NCBI GenBank assembly: GCA_963678675.1
Contig: OY783192.1
Location: 3,420,001-3,484,000 of the forward strand
Source: Xiphydria camelus
Lineage: Eukaryota; Arthropoda; Insecta; Hymenoptera; Xiphydriidae
Length of the DNA: 64,000 nucleotides
Direction: 5' to 3'
Below, piece by piece: positions 1-14,305 of the stretch. Position 1 is the first letter of the stretch. Each line of letters begins with the position of its first letter. The notes under the pieces were generated by a model, which had not been told where the DNA came from, made no database searches, and saw only the letters and a program-made list of their open reading frames with translations. The position numbers and the translations under genes are program-made.

Positions 1-2041
1 TACGGTAGTCTCTCTAGGCTGTAAGCTATTTACCGATAAGTTGTACGATCGCGTTTGCCCTAAATGAGCCTACTTCGGTATATTTTCCTATGTTAATCAT
101 TCCCGTAAGGATCCTGTGTGTCGTATGCGAATTATTCAACTTTATAAAAAGATTTGGTATGCAGTTATAGACCCAACTTACAATAACAGTTTCCAATTAA
201 AATTAAATTCAAATTGATTAAACGCCATTTCACATTTGTTCATTTACATATCACTTCTTATAATGAATTATGTGCATTGATGTAAGAAGACATTAACACC
301 TGATGTCATATAAAGTAGAATGGGCATGTTCACAACTTTTTGTACAACTGTTTAAAGTGCATGAATCGGAAGATTAGGGTATTAAAGTAATGTAGGTAAA
401 ATATGGGTCATTAAAAAAATGTTTTTCCATTATTTTTGAGATGTTAAAAAAGGCATTCGTTTTAAAGCGTCGCACTTTCACCGCCATTTTAACTGACCAA
501 TCAGAGTCGGGCAACAGATTCCCGACCATTCACAAACCCCTTGCCAATGGCTTTAGTGACGTCACTAAGGATTTCGTTTGAATCGAAGTCAAACTTGAAA
601 CATTACAAAAAAAAGAAATTAGTGCTCAGAAAAAAAACAAACACATCTTATTAATAAGCGCAAAAAGTATTAACTAATGAGCAAAAAAAATCGTGAACAT
701 GCCCATATTGTGATTAATTAAATAAATACTCGTACATGACGTAAACTGGAATTCAGATAAAGATGAAAAATCGCAGATACTCGGGGATAGAAATATACTT
801 AAAAAAGCATGCATTAACAGTATTAATGTCTCCTATTCCCGCATCGTAAAGTTTATCAAAAAACAAAGCTAAAAAATATGTACACGTTATCGTGGCAAAT
901 AATATACAAACTTTTTATAATTTACATAATGAATTATGTTGATTCGATTTAATATTTTACATGATGATACAATGATATTTCTATATGTAACGAGACGCGT
1001 CGCGATGTTGGAAAAAACTCTTCACATCTAACGAAATTCATACATCATGAAATTTGATGTAAATTTGAATGTCTGACAAAAATCAAAGAAAGAGAGGAAG
1101 ACAAAGCTTCTTTCTAGTAATTATATATATATCTTGAATATCTTTATTACAGTAACTGTGTCTAAATTGCAAGTCCTACATTGAACTGACCATTTGAACT
1201 TTAATCAGGAGATAATAATTAACATAATCACAGTAAAATCTGAAAGAAAATGTAGTTTGAGAACATGAATCAGGCGTTAATAAATTCTCTCATTGGTAAT
1301 GGGATGTCGATTGTATTAATTTATGTACAGAAATTGATATTAATAATTTTTACGAATTTTATGAATTGCTTCAGCGACAAATCGACTCATGGTAAATGAT
1401 TATTTTATTATATGAATTTGATGACGCTTATGAATAATTTGAATGACTTTTTATGAATTCAAAAAGAATTTGAAGATACTTGTATTTGTCAAGTTTTGCG
1501 CTCTAACTATTGTAGCTGATTATAGCTTTATATAAACGATATCCATCGTTATACAAATGCAAATAAAATATAACTAAAATTACGGAGTGGGAGTTAAATG
1601 GACTAACATTTCTCTGATAGCACGAATGCTCCTTCAAACACTTGTGATATACAAAATGTCGTGTACCGAGAACACTTGAAAATGCGACATTGATAAGCAT
1701 AGTACACGTCTTGTTTAGCCCGCTGAAAAGAGCTCGTGGACATTCGTTGGATTATGTACAGTATACACGATAGGATATAATGATGTATAATGGCGACATT
1801 AGGCAGTTTCAAAACTGTACAGTATCCCTCACTTCTAATAAGCAATCGTAACAGACTACACAGAATCTGCAATTTAGACAAATCACACATCCGTTAACAA
1901 TTACCGCCTTTTACAAAGTCACCGAAATTTTTACAGCAACTCTTTGGTAGCACAGAATTACTACAGGCATAGTGATATGGTGTGTACCAGTATCATATGG
2001 CTAGAGAAACGTACACATGCATTTCTCTGAGTTTGCGTATT
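1..2041. other. 3' flank of Hip14, no further gene
   Basis: AT-rich spacer. Apart from the MITE-like block at 318-704 I see only short chance ORFs. Part of the right side must be the Hip14 3' UTR. Confidence 0.6.
318..704. mobile_element. MITE-like block with a CRE palindrome
   Basis: tgggcatgttcac at about 319-332 is inverted at about 691-704 (gtgaacatgccca). Between them are two CCAAT motifs and a perfect 16-base palindrome ttagtgacgtcactaa at 553-568 containing the cAMP-response element TGACGTCA. Target duplication unclear. Confidence 0.5.
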
Positions 2042-5025
2042 CTAAACATATTGGAAATTGTCCTTCGCAGCAAGCAACGGTAATTTCTCAATGCTTTGTT
2101 TAAGATCGAAACTGTGCAACCAATCGGAACTGGGCTTTCCCTTAATACCGCAGCAATTTAAACCACAGAAATCAGCTGCATTTTGCAGTGCACCCCGATG
2201 GAAAGGATTACCTTGCTTGAAATGCTTGTAGCGTCCTGCGTTCATACGCTCGTTCGTTGTCATGCCCAGAACGAGTATCTAAAGGGCAAAGCAACGGAAA
2301 AATTAGTAGTCTTTTTTTTTCTACCAAGCGATAACGCGAAGACAAAGATCGCAAGATATAAATTAAATGAACGAACCTGGTAGCACTGACATGCCAAAAG
2401 TGTTCCGACCCAGAACGAATGAAGAGCCGTATTCCCAGCAACCCAGGCAACCCAACCGTCGCAAGTAGCGGCTGCTAAAAGGTAGTTATCCGGATAATGT
2501 CCCTTCGTCAAATTCGACCAACATTCGAATTGCCAATACTGCACGCTCGCAGATAAGACAACGATGCATAGACCTAATAACGATGCGAGAAATCCAAGAA
2601 AGTACTTGTGATTGTGCGCACCTAAAATCATAAAAATGCGGTAAATGTACGGAGTAATTATACTAAAATACAACTCCAGAGTTCTTAGTATTTGATTAAT
2701 CACGTATGACGTTTACACATTGTCAACAGGAAGTAGTGGTAATAAATCGGAAGATCACGTACCGATGCAATTGTTAACCCATGGGCAGTGGTGATCAAAG
2801 CGCGCTACGCAACGATCGCACGTGGAGCAATGTTTAGATCGCATCGGTCTTCTGACCAAACAGCTGCTGCAGAACCACTGTGGCTCGAAACCGCCAGATT
2901 CGGCTATCTCTATTATTGTCTGGGAACGAATGTAAGCAGATGAGTTTCATAAATTGCTTCGTATTATAGTCGTAATGTTCCTATAATAAAAATATATTAA
3001 GTACATTTAATTTATCCTCTTGTGTTGCAGTGATTACTCCAGGATCACCCCGCCAAGATTGTAAAAAGCAGACCCATAATGGTACTGAACCCCCGACAAG
3101 TAGTAGCCACAAATACCATGCCGCGTGTACACCGAGCCAGAATATCCATGTAACGTATATCCACATCTGCAAATATCGATTCTAATGTTAAATCAGAAAT
3201 AGAGCATGAAAATTCCAGATCCTCTCTCTGTCTGGTGTAAGAAGACAATTGCTAAATCGTCATTGGATATTAGCGTGAATGAAAATACATAGAATGGTAA
3301 GATGCGATATAATTAAGGCTTTACCTTCGTTGCCAAATAAACAGACATGGGTAAGATGTGATATAGCCTTTCATCGAATAGGAAGCGATTTGCTAAGTAG
3401 ACTGCTGCATAAATGGCGACAAAAGCACCTATTCTCGTTAGTTCATCCATCTTGCTTTGCAAGACTATTCCAATCACGTAAAATACTATAAACGGTGTAC
3501 TGACCATACAGTACCATCGTACTCTCTGCAAAAACAAAAATTGTACTATCAAGTAATTTTGAAAGGTTGTGGCTGTATTTCCTTATCAGATATGTTATAT
3601 TTCAATGCATAAAATACTCGTGTCCGTAACTAAATGTAGGGTATATTATCGATATCAGCAAATAAATTGATCTTGTCATTCCGTAGATAAATGATACAAA
3701 GTCGATAGTAGAGATTATTTCCAACCGATATTTCATTGATTTTATATATGGTACGTGAAATCAGTAAACGATTCTCTACATAGTTTGCCGATTACGGACT
3801 TTAATCTTTAGCATTTCTGAAATACTGAAATAAGTATTATAGAAATTCTACATAAAAATAATTGAAGAAACAGTTCTCAAGTTATCTACCTTATCTCTAC
3901 ACCATGCCCTTGTTCTGCCTTGCTTCTCTTTGATTTGTTGGCTAATCTTGCGACCAAGCCAGGCAGCGCCTATATGTGGGCCAAGTAATGACTGTGGCGT
4001 TTCATTCTGGAAATTTGGTACATCCAGTAATGCTCCATGGTGAACGAGCGTAGCTATAGCCGTATTATTCTTTGCTATGATAGCCCAGTGTAAAGCTGTA
4101 TTTCCGTGCAAATGATCCGTAAGCGAATGCGACGCTCCTAAAGTTAAGAGCAGACGCGTCGGATCCAAACTGTAGGGATATCTTTATTAATATTTACGGC
4201 TAACTTTCAACTGCTACTTTACGTAGACATACAAATGTACTCCAAAGAAATTATACCTGTTAACTTTATAGGCACTCCACATCAATGGAGTCATAGCACT
4301 TCTATCTGGCATATTTGGATTTACTCCTTTCGCGACTAGATACGCTACAATAGCTGTATGACCAAATTGTGCAGCCAAGTGTATACACGAAAAACCTTCC
4401 GAATCTCGGAGAGTTGGATCAGCAGCTGCCCTCATTAATATAACGACCGTCGATAGATGACCTTGCCTGGATGCAGAGTTTTCATTTATTCAAGCTATTT
4501 CTACCACTCTACGTATTTATATTATGCAAAATAATAAAGACAAGCTAAAATTAGAAAAATACAAATATACATCTTTTGTAACTCATTTCATTGACAAACC
4601 TGGTAGCCCAATGGAGCGGAGTCGACGCTAATTCTCCACCAATTGCATCGACTATTGCTCCTTTGGCGATCAAGTATTTTACAATTTCCTTACGATTATT
4701 TATCGAAGCCCAATGTAATAGAGTTACGGTCTCTGAATCTGGCTGATTGACATCAGCTCCTGCTTCTACTAACTCGGTAACACGTTCCAATGCTCCGTAC
4801 TGGACATTAAATTTGAAAGTGTTTAAGAGAATGAATTGTGAATTACTGAATACAAACTATTATCAGAGATTATCGACAGAGACCGACCTGTGTGGCCCTA
4901 ACAATATCAAAAGAACTACAATCTTGAGTAGCGGGTCTAGTGGGCTCTTGATGAATGCTACTCGGATCATCCGGCTCGCCATTGCCTTCGCCTTGGCACG
5001 CAGTTTGCATTTGCAGCGCATACAT
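2042..5025 (-). CDS. Hip14: Palmitoyltransferase Hip14 (ZDHHC17 orthologue), ankyrin-repeat DHHC enzyme
   Basis: S-acyltransferase of Golgi/synaptic membranes; the fly orthologue palmitoylates presynaptic proteins such as cysteine-string protein and SNAP25. Nine coding exons (high to low): 5025-4888, 4799-4600, 4466-4257, 4169-3890, 3525-3325, 3166-3005, 2919-2763, 2621-2377, 2278-2042; phases agree and give about 609 residues, close to the usual family length of about 630. Residues 47-275 form six or seven ankyrin repeats (repeated TPLHWA/TALHWA motifs). Exons 5-6 and 8 encode hydrophobic membrane segments. Exon 7 is the cysteine-rich domain with catalytic DHHC at about 439-442 followed by PWVNNC. 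The last exon carries the conserved [16 protein letters not shown] block and ends QYV. The start is the ATG at 5025, an acidic N-terminus before the first ankyrin repeat; a second in-frame ATG lies five codons on. All introns are GT-AG. Confidence 0.96.
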
Positions 5026-8000
5026 TTTTATTTATGCTTCGAATCTCGTTTAAATACTGTCATAAAAATAGTTTTATCAGGAAACTGTATAAATGAAGTA
5101 AATGATGATGTATGAAATGCTCACATAAAACGTTTGACAATCGATGCATTGTATTATTTTATGATCGTTAATGAATGTTATTATTTGCAAGAAATAAGAA
5201 AGTTGAAGAGTTTCTTTCAACCCAATTTGCAATGATGATTAATATCAAAAAACAGGGTTCGGTTCCATCAAAGAATAGTCGCAATTGAAGTCGCATTGTT
5301 ATATTTAGTAGGCGAATAAAAGCGGAAATGGAAAAATAAATTGCCTGTTATCAGAGCGACCGCATATTTTCGTTCTAGCGTTACCGATCAATTGAGAATC
5401 AGGTTATGTGAATCACGCGCAGGGCCCGCTATAGTTGATTCGAATTGATATCCTGCCGTTCAATGAAAAGTCATTTAGACGTATCGTGAGATGCTTACCT
5501 TACGAGTTATCACAAATTTGTCAATATTTAGCCATTGTCAACAACACTGAAAACAGGGAACGATGGGAGTACTAAATTACACTGCACTTTATAGGGGTGG
5601 GGCGCCGGTTTATGGCACGAAGGTCTGACAGGGTTGACCTTCCCCCTAGTCGAATATCAACCCCTTTTTTTCCTCCGCATAGACTCTATCGCACTTTCAT
5701 GCTAAAAAGCAACTGTGAATTTCGCGTATTTTTACTGCCGAGTACATTTCTGGCGACTATCCGTTCCTGAGACTTATAATATTCGCGACTTCGTGCGTAT
5801 CATCGCACGTAGTTTCTACGGTTCGTCTGCACCGCGGTTTTATAAGGTTTTTATTGACCAAACGTCAACAGCTCCATCGGTACAACAATAGGTATGCGGA
5901 AAAAGTATATCAATCGTAGAGCCATCTGTGATCTATGTAGTGGTTTGCTTTGTACCTGTTTGTTTGGTACATGCATTGGTACCTAAGGTAGACGCAGCAC
6001 GTAGCATTATCTACCATAAAAGTAGAAATTTCTATAAGCGCACAGACTGCAATATGTGAACTTAGGAATTGAAATATTTTACAGATTACTCCGCATGAAC
6101 TGATTATACGATCATTTAAATTTCTTCGAGCTATTTCGATAATTTATACCTAATTTACATTCTGTTTGACAACCTCATACAATAATTAAAGCTTCGGCTA
6201 TATTACTCTCACTTATCGCAGATATTATCAAATTTCGCAGCATCAAGCGCAGCTTCTCTGCAAAGATTTTTGATGAATGTGATCGATATTTTTATTAACT
6301 GATGATAAGATTGGTAATCGATTGTACCGTGACGGTAAAAAGATTACCGTAGTCCTAATGGTATTGCCATCTATGATAATCATTATGTTTTTACAAATTG
6401 TACATTACACTGTCGATAACAAAAGGTATTTTATTGAATGAGACATCTTATGTGTACTACGTATTTCTATTCTGAATAATTTCCTTATATCAATACTATT
6501 TATCTCTTTAGTTTCTCTTTCTTAGGTCAATAATATTACTACGACTTTTTCAATTAGATTTTCTCACTAATTCCTGTTAGTATACATAGATTTTGTAAAT
6601 TTCAGCAAAATTATTTGCTAAATACTTTCTATTCTTCATTTTGGGCATTATTTACAATAAAATCTATATCATCGTATCATATAACTATCTATTTTGCACT
6701 CTCCTTGTTCAGCGCAAGTACGACTCTTTTTACAACACCATAACGTTACTGAAAAGCAAGTTATTTTTTCCAACACTTTTTTTTTATTTGATTTTCAATT
6801 GAATAAAGAGAACATGAATTTTGTCCCTGCATGAAAATACCGAATTTAAATACCTCTTGATTCAAGAGATAAAGTAACACTTGTCGGACGTTTTCTCTTT
6901 CGTTGAAAAGACGAGCGCTGAATTTTTTTTTTCCCGGAGTTTGCGTACTCGAAAGGCTTTGCAAGCGCGGGTGGCAAACGGGGATGCTTCCTCGTGCGAG
7001 GGTGACGCAAGCACCTTCGGCGTGCGCAAGCACCACTTTCCCGTCGTCGAAAGGACGCATGTACCGATGGATATAGATGTAACGGAGACGTTAATGCACG
7101 CGTGTGGGTGCAGGTGTAACAGCAGGCGTATGATAGTCCGGCGAGGAATCGTGCGGAGGCGGACGCACTTAGTAGTCATCACCAGTCGATCCTCAATACG
7201 ATCGACGTATAGGCCTGTTTGGTTTTCCGATCGGGTTGACGGCTAATAGCAGGAAGCAGCGGCCTTGTAGGCGATGCTTTAGATTTGGTTAGTAGTGTTT
7301 TCGGTAGGCGACGGAAATGCTGTCGTACGCGAATCTCTGAAAACTTTCATCGTTACCGGAGAAAAGCTCTTATCGAAATCGTAAACCGGCTGTCCGTGTC
7401 ATCGAGACGTTGAGAGATGATCAGCCAGACCACGGGAAGGAAGGTTTCTTTTTTTGTTACTCCGGTTTTTCAGTGCTTCCGACCTGTTATCAATTGACGT
7501 ATCCCCTGAGTGCGTCGAACGAGATTGATTTTCGTACACGTGCTCTCGTCAGATTGATCTCGTGTGTGTGGGTGGAGTCAGCTACGTATCCACGGAGTCC
7601 TGTAGAATGTCGGACGGGTGGACGTGCGGCGAGTCACGACAGAAGCTTTATAATCCTTTCTCGACGATGCCCGGCAAAATTGTTTCCTGTGCTTTTTATC
7701 GCGGGGCGGATACGGACGATCTCAGGTGTTGCATCTCGAGTCGTTATCAGAATCGCTCTTCTGATTCAGTGCGCTATTGAGCTGGAAGTGCAAATCGCGA
7801 TCGGAGAAGGCCCAACGTCTTTCTTCTAGTTACTTGCCTTAGGTTCTTAGGATTTTGGAGAATTATCGTTATACAACTGTAAAAATAATCTTTAACTCAA
7901 TTTTTATCTTCCGAGAGTAGAATAAATTGAGAAGAAGGATTGCGTACTTTCCAAAAATTATACGCCCTTACGATAAATAGCAGAAAGAAAGGAAAATAAA

Positions 8001-9422
8001 AGTAAATATATGCGAATGAGAATTAAAAAATTGAAAAAAAAATAAATTTATTCTACGTGGCTGATGATAACCGAGTATGTAAATTGGCCCTTGCTTTCTA
8101 CTACTAGTACATAGTTACCAGAGGCCAACCAAAGCTTATGGCTTCACTCCACTTTCCCCTAACAGCTATAAAAGAGAGGGGTAGTTTATTGGTACTCAGT
8201 GGCGCGTGCACTCGAGCCGCGAGTATCTCCTTCGCTACGAACTACTGGCTGATGTTCGTACAACTTTCTTTTGAAGCTCACATTTCAATCCAAAAGGAAG
8301 ACCTGTATCAATGCGGCGTAAAGTTCGTAGACAAGGAGATAATAGAGATTGAAGTACACACCATTGTGTAAACGAGATCGCTTCAACCCTAATTATGTAC
8401 ATCTTACACCCGCGACCCCTGAACGGAGACTCTTGTTCCTTCAACGAGTTGTTTGCCATCTAGCAGGGGGTAGTGGAGTGAAGCGGAACGGAGAGGCCCC
8501 TAGCTACTACTGCTCAGCATGACGATCAGGGGCCAACTCTGCATTCCAGTTCGCTCCACTCTCCTCTGTACGATATACCTAGTGTGGTTGATCGAACAAT
8601 AAATAGGACGACGGGAGGCAATTGGCGAGATAAGGGTGTGGGAGTAGTTATACTTTTTTATAGGTCAGTGAACTTCTTACAAAACGAAAAGATCCGTTCG
8701 CCAATTAATCGATTTCTAATTAGTCTCGTTTAACGTCGAAGCTAATAATTTGACATGTAAATGCATTGAGCTCGATTCGCGATAAATCTATATTTGATTC
8801 CATCTCGGAGAGACCGGTGCGATAACATTTTAACGTGCTGCAAAATTAACGAAGTATTTCACTGATTCCCTCTCTCTTTTTTACAGATAACACGTGACGC
8901 GCCGAAAAAGTGATGACTCACGAAGAAGAATACAAAATAAAAATCGATACGATCACATCCCGGACTATGGATTTTAAGTGCCGCCGAAAAACACTCGGCA
9001 ACTTTTTCCCCTGAAAATGCTTCGCATTATGGTTCACACGAGGTAAATAATTAATATAATGTTGTCCGGCAAATGTTTCATCGATACAACGAAATACGTA
9101 TCAACTTATCCGTGGGTTTACATATCTGTAAAATCCAGTATTCTCTCGGTGTGCGTGTCCCGCGCAAATAACATTTTGCCGTATTTACAGTAGTACTCCA
9201 CGGGGAAAACCGTTCGCATGTATAACGTCCACAAAATCAATTATTATCCATCGCGCGTTCGGGATAGAAACCCTTTCCCTTTTCCGAGGCGAATTTAATT
9301 GCAAAAGCATAACGAAGTCTCGGACTTGTTTCTCTTACTCTCTTCACATAATTGTCCATCTTGTCGATTCAACTCGCAAGGTCTATCGATTTTATTTTTA
9401 AAGGCGATTTTGAACGTGACGC

Positions 9423-9907
9423 ACACTGAAAAAAAAATGTCCTACATTCAACCACGATGAGGTTGAATACGGCAAACTTCACGGTATAATTGAAGGGCTT
9501 ATTGAAAAAACGTGACAAGCTACACTCTGTTCAAAAATAAACAATTTACTTTGTAGTAGTCCCCTGCGTTTTTTTTTTCATACTGTAAGATTGGAGACGT
9601 TAATATATGAGCTAGAGTACATCTGTTAAAAACACTGAGGGGTTGTATTAATCAAATGTGCATTTTACAGATTTTTTGAAACTTCAAAGCTCGTTTTCTC
9701 AATAAAATGATTTTGTGGCTTGTCACGTTTTTCCAATAAGCCCTTCAATCGTTTCAAGTAGATATTCATTTGTTTCAACTTTAAATTGGTTGTCTCAACT
9801 TTATGTGCTTGTCCTTACAAGTCTTGTGCTATTAAAACGACTATACCACGAGGTTCGCCGTATTCAACTTCACCGTAGCTGAATGTTTGCAAATTTTTTT
9901 TCAGTGC
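9423..9907. mobile_element. Foldback MITE (ACACTGAAAAAAAAAT ends)
   Basis: Left acactgaaaaaaaaatgtcc with gaggttgaatacggcaaac pairs with inverted copies at the right end. A second inner pair is attgaagggcttattgaaaa (about 9491) with its inverse near 9719-9750. About 485 bp, AT-rich, no ORF. Confidence 0.8.
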
Positions 9908-11063
9908 ACCGAACTTTTTTACGTTAAATTTCATCAAAACAGAGCGTCGATAAAGGAAATATCATTTTAACACAACGCGAATATTTACGAAAAATGACAC
10001 CGACGACCGTCAATCGCAACCGTCAATCCGTAGCACGATACCCCCTCAGCGCACCACCCTTGACGCCACCACTCGACTGTCGTTCGCGTGCAGTCGCGTC
10101 GTTGTTATACGTCTCGTCATTATTCCAAGCGTTCGGTCAACTGAATTTGAACGCAAAGTAAGACGAAACAATTAGCAAGGCGAGCAATTAAACGAAATGA
10201 CGCTCCGTACCTCTATATTCCGGGGACAATTATTACAATAGAATGGATGAAGGGAGAGGGACACCGCGCGCGCGCGCGATCGACACGATTCCCCCGCGGT
10301 ACCTGCACGCCGTTCTCCCATCCCCCAAGATCTTATTAGCTAACAGCCTTGCTAAATTACGGGCGCAAACGGCTCAACCGGGTCGTCTAACAACCGGGAG
10401 CACGCTACCGGCCGCGCGGGGAGGGTTGATCGACGTTTCACGAAAATGCGAAATATCATTATGAACTCGGAACGGGAGCTCGGTCCCCTCGCGTCTCTCT
10501 CTCTCTCGTTCCGGTAGCCGCGTCATTTTTGCATTCACGTGAAGGCGTACTAGGTGCATCCTGCAGCAGTGCGTCCCGTGCTCTATGCATCCTCGCGCGC
10601 GTCCGCCTCTCTCCGTGTGTCGATAGAGTTGCTCCCGACGGCGTTCAGAACGAGGGATGATACCGTTTCCCTCGGAGGGTGCCGGATCGAGAACGAGTGC
10701 CTCATTCGCATATCAGATAACGTCCGTCGATTCGCGCGGCTCGTATCGATTGTGCGCCGTATTGAGAAACTGCTGAATGCTTATTCGGTCGCGTAAGTAC
10801 GTGCGTGGGTGCACCTGCGGATCTGCGCGCTTTCAGTTTCAAGCGCGCTCGTACGATTCGCGCCGCGGGAAACTGCAGGGAAGCTCCGAAATATGAGTGA
10901 ATCGTTCGACGAGATTTCGATTGGTATAAATAGTGGTGCGATTCGACAGTCCGCCCCCGGCCGTTCGACGTTAAACGTGGAATTACTCGCGACGGGTTTA
11001 CGTATTATCGCCGGCCGATAGATAGTCGATGCGGTGGATCAGTTTGTGCATCGTGCTTTCCGT

Positions 11064-11288
11064 ACACCGAGACAAAAATTTACTTGATCGAAATAAACGT
11101 ATTTTTGAATAGGTAGTCCTAACAGTCGTGTTCGATTAGAATGAATATCGATTGGACGAATATAAAAATAATTGATTTAATTAAATGTTATTTGAATGAA
11201 ATCAATATTCATTTGAATCGAATAAATGCGCTCTTAATACTATCCAAAAGCACATTTATTTCGATCAAGCAGATTTTTTTCTCTGTGT
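11064..11288. mobile_element. MITE (ACACCGAGACAAAAATTT ends)
   Basis: acaccgagacaaaaattt with cttgatcgaaataaacgt at the left pairs with inverted acacagagaaaaaaatct and cttgatcgaaataaatgt at the right. About 225 bp. Confidence 0.8.
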
Positions 11289-12048
11289 AGACATCAGGCT
11301 CGGTGCGTTGTTTCATCCTGCATACGCAGCTCCGTCCGTCGTACTCGACTGATTACTAATTATATTCCGTCTCGCGTTAGCCCCTTCTTTGAATTCATCT
11401 CGTTCGTCTCGTATTAAATCAACGAGGCGGTCCCTCAGCTCCATCGCGCACAGCTGTTGTTCGCTCCATTCTCACCCGTTGCAAGCGATTCACGCGTCAC
11501 TCTCGACTCATGCTCGGGTAGCGATCCACGACGGAGAACGTAATCCCGCGATGGACGACCGTTTTTTTTTGAAATACATAGACGCGTCGAATCTCGCGGC
11601 TGGAAATATCTCGATAGGCAGTATTTTTACGAGTCTCTTTAGCCCTGATTTATTCCGCACTGTTAGAAGTTGTTAAAAGCTTAAAACACATTTGTGATTT
11701 AACCCCTTACTGCATGATTTTTCTATTTCTTGTACGAAAAAGGTATGACAAAAACATTTTTCTAAATAACTATATGACATAAAACAATTTTCTAAATAAC
11801 AACTTATAAAAACAGTTTCTATCTTTATTGAAACAAAGAAAAACGTTGCATTTTTTACGTTTAAAGGTTATTTACAGAAGATAATGAGTGAAAAGGCGTT
11901 TGTGCCATGTATGGTACAAGATGCAGGAAGGGCTTAAATTTGCAAAACTACATAATTGTGAAATTCAAAAACAATCGGGAATTTACGATACATATTGTGA
12001 TTTTACGATATCTTATTGTGACTCTGCAATATTCATCGTGATTTTGCT

Positions 12049-12276
12049 ACACGGAAAAAATAAATCGTAATATTCACAAATTTTGTGGTGAATTTCGGAA
12101 CAAGGCCAATTTATTGTTAAGATAACTACAATTTTAGTAAAAATTACAGCAACTCTTGCCACTTCTATAAGTTTTACTATAATTAGTACTGAAATTGTAG
12201 TTATTGTAATGATAAGTCCGTCTTATCCCTAAATTTACCACAAACTTTGTAAATATTATGATTTATTTTGTGTGTG
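12049..12276. mobile_element. MITE (ACACGGAAAAAATAAATC ends)
   Basis: acacggaaaaaataaatcgt and cacaaattttgtggtgaatt at the left have inverted partners at the right (acacacaaaataaatcat, ttgtggtaaattta). About 228 bp, no ORF. Confidence 0.75.
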
Positions 12277-13065
12277 TATACATTCCTCATGTGGAATTTG
12301 CGTTTTCGCATCAAATTGTCAGTAATTTTATCACACTTTTATGTTCGTTAAAAGCTTCCAACGCAATTTGTGAATTTAAAACAGAGATTTTTTACAGTGC
12401 GGATCAGGGGAACGATTCGCACTGGCGACTCGTTCGTTCGATTGGCCGTGCTTAATCGCACGGTTGTTTTCCTTCGGCATCGCGAAAAGCGGCAAAAAAC
12501 GTACGGTTTTCACGTCAAATGCCGCGGGCTCGAGTTAACGAAAGGCACTCGACGCACCCCTCGATAAGACGGAATATAGGCGAAATTAGTGTCACCGAGG
12601 GTATTTATTTCAGGATATTTTTCTAGTGACTCTCCTCTCGGTCGCCGAGTCCCCGCGTACGTATAAATAGAAGTGCAGAAGCGGCCACGAGATGTGCACG
12701 GTTCGATACTCAATTATATTTAAAGTGCTAAACTTCTGATAAAGCCGCTAAACCGAACCAATTTAACTTTTGCCGATGTACGCGGGGAAATAAATCCGCG
12801 CGTCCGAGTGTCGAGCGCCGAGTCTCGCTTACGTTATCACTTTACGCCGGAAAAATTCGCGGATCGGAAATATTGTTCGGAGGGGAGAAGTTTTTAGTAA
12901 CTGAGGAAGATCGATTTTGCGCGTATCGACGTCGTCGCGGGCGTTCAGGTAATTGCGGTGTTTGTAAAGTGTGTCTATAACTACTAATTTATATCGAATG
13001 TATGATTTGTCGAGTGAATTATGCAATGGGTTCTATCCACAAAAGGACTAATACCAATAGATTTT

Positions 13066-13253
13066 ACTGTATTTACGGTAGAAGAGGGTTTTCAAATGTT
13101 CCTACTGTGCCGAAGAGCAATTTTTCCTGAAAAACTAGTAAATTCTAATATAAACTATCACGATTTAATGTTTTCAAAAGAAAAATTACTGTACCGCACT
13201 GTAAAAACACCCGGAAACTTTTATGTGTACCTCTTTTATTATAAATACAGTAA
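13066..13253. repeat. Imperfect inverted repeat, MITE-like
   Basis: ttactgtatttacggtagaa at the left resembles the inverse of the right end (ttactgtatttataataaaa), arms about 38 bases with several mismatches. The short ORF over it is not convincing. Confidence 0.4.
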
Positions 13254-14305
13254 GAATTACTGGTATCAGTATTTCCGTGTCGATGCGCGAAAAATAAAGT
13301 GTAAAATGTGTAGCAAAATGCTTACGATGTGAAATAAGAGTCGTCAACTGCCCGACAATCGTCAATTCTTGACTACTTAGCGCCAGCATTCTAGTTGAGC
13401 GCAGCTTAAGAGATTAAATTGCGCTGGTTTAATCAATCGGTACTGAGTATGACGACGAGCATCCGTTTAATTGTAAGTCCCAAGCAAAAGATCGGCTTTT
13501 CCGACAGGTTCCTGAATTAAGCTCGAATCTATCGGTGACTCGTTCATCCAATTATCGGGTAAACGATTTTAAACGGTGGCGATATACCCGATAATCGCAG
13601 GTTACCCATCGACAAACTTTAGCGTATATTTTGAATTCTACACTGTAATATTGTTCTTCGTATGATATTCCCGATGTACACGCGTTCGCTCATTGTCGTG
13701 CGCTATTTTTATATCGGCGAACACGATAAATACCCCGCCAATTTGTATTCCCGGGGCATCTACTCGAATATCTGAAAAACACACAGAAACTCGATTCGAG
13801 AACGTCGCGGCGGCGCGATTCGCAATGTTTGACATGCGCGTGCGAGCTTCTCTGTACGCTCTTTCGAACCGTCCGAAATTATATGTAGATGCGTCTCTGG
13901 TGTTCCTACCGCGAGTCGTAAGTTTGCAGACAGGCACACTCAGACGTGACCAAAATGTCTAGCAGGCTAATAATAACTCGAGTTTTACCTATATGGATTC
14001 TTATTTTCATTTGAGCGAACGTTCGTTCGATCGAGATCTTTTTTCGGAGTATAAGAGGTCAGTGGTCAAATTAACGGCGCGATTACCATATATCGACCAA
14101 CGCGTAGGTACCGAAGATCGGGCTACTATTTTCAGTCGTTTCGCGGATGGACGCGTATTTCCAATGTAGATTATTATTCGCCGTGACTCACCCCCCCCTC
14201 CTCCTCTTCGGGCTGTATTCGGTTCGCGCCACGACAATGAGCGCTATCACTCTCTATACGGAGATCCTTCTCGCTCCCGCAGGGAGTTGAACGCGGCGAT
14301 TAATC

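Larger units (their letters stand above)
5026..14305. other. Intergenic/5' regulatory region between divergent Hip14 and Gyc88E
   Basis: Should contain both promoters and the 5' UTR exons. 6880-7830 and 10000-10900 are CpG-rich islands with chance ORFs in several frames and no recognisable protein. 8138-8485 has a weak inverted pair (ttcactccactttccccta). MITEs lie at 9423, 11064, 12049 and possibly 13066. No coding exon could be supported. Confidence 0.6.

Noticed and set aside
6881..7246. 121-codon ORF on the plus strand
   Set aside because: In a CpG-rich block where all frames are open; composition Arg/Ser/Cys-rich and no domain.
13021..13332. 103-codon ORF on the plus strand upstream of Gyc88E
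   Set aside because: No family motifs, AT-rich codons, and it overlaps an imperfect inverted repeat.
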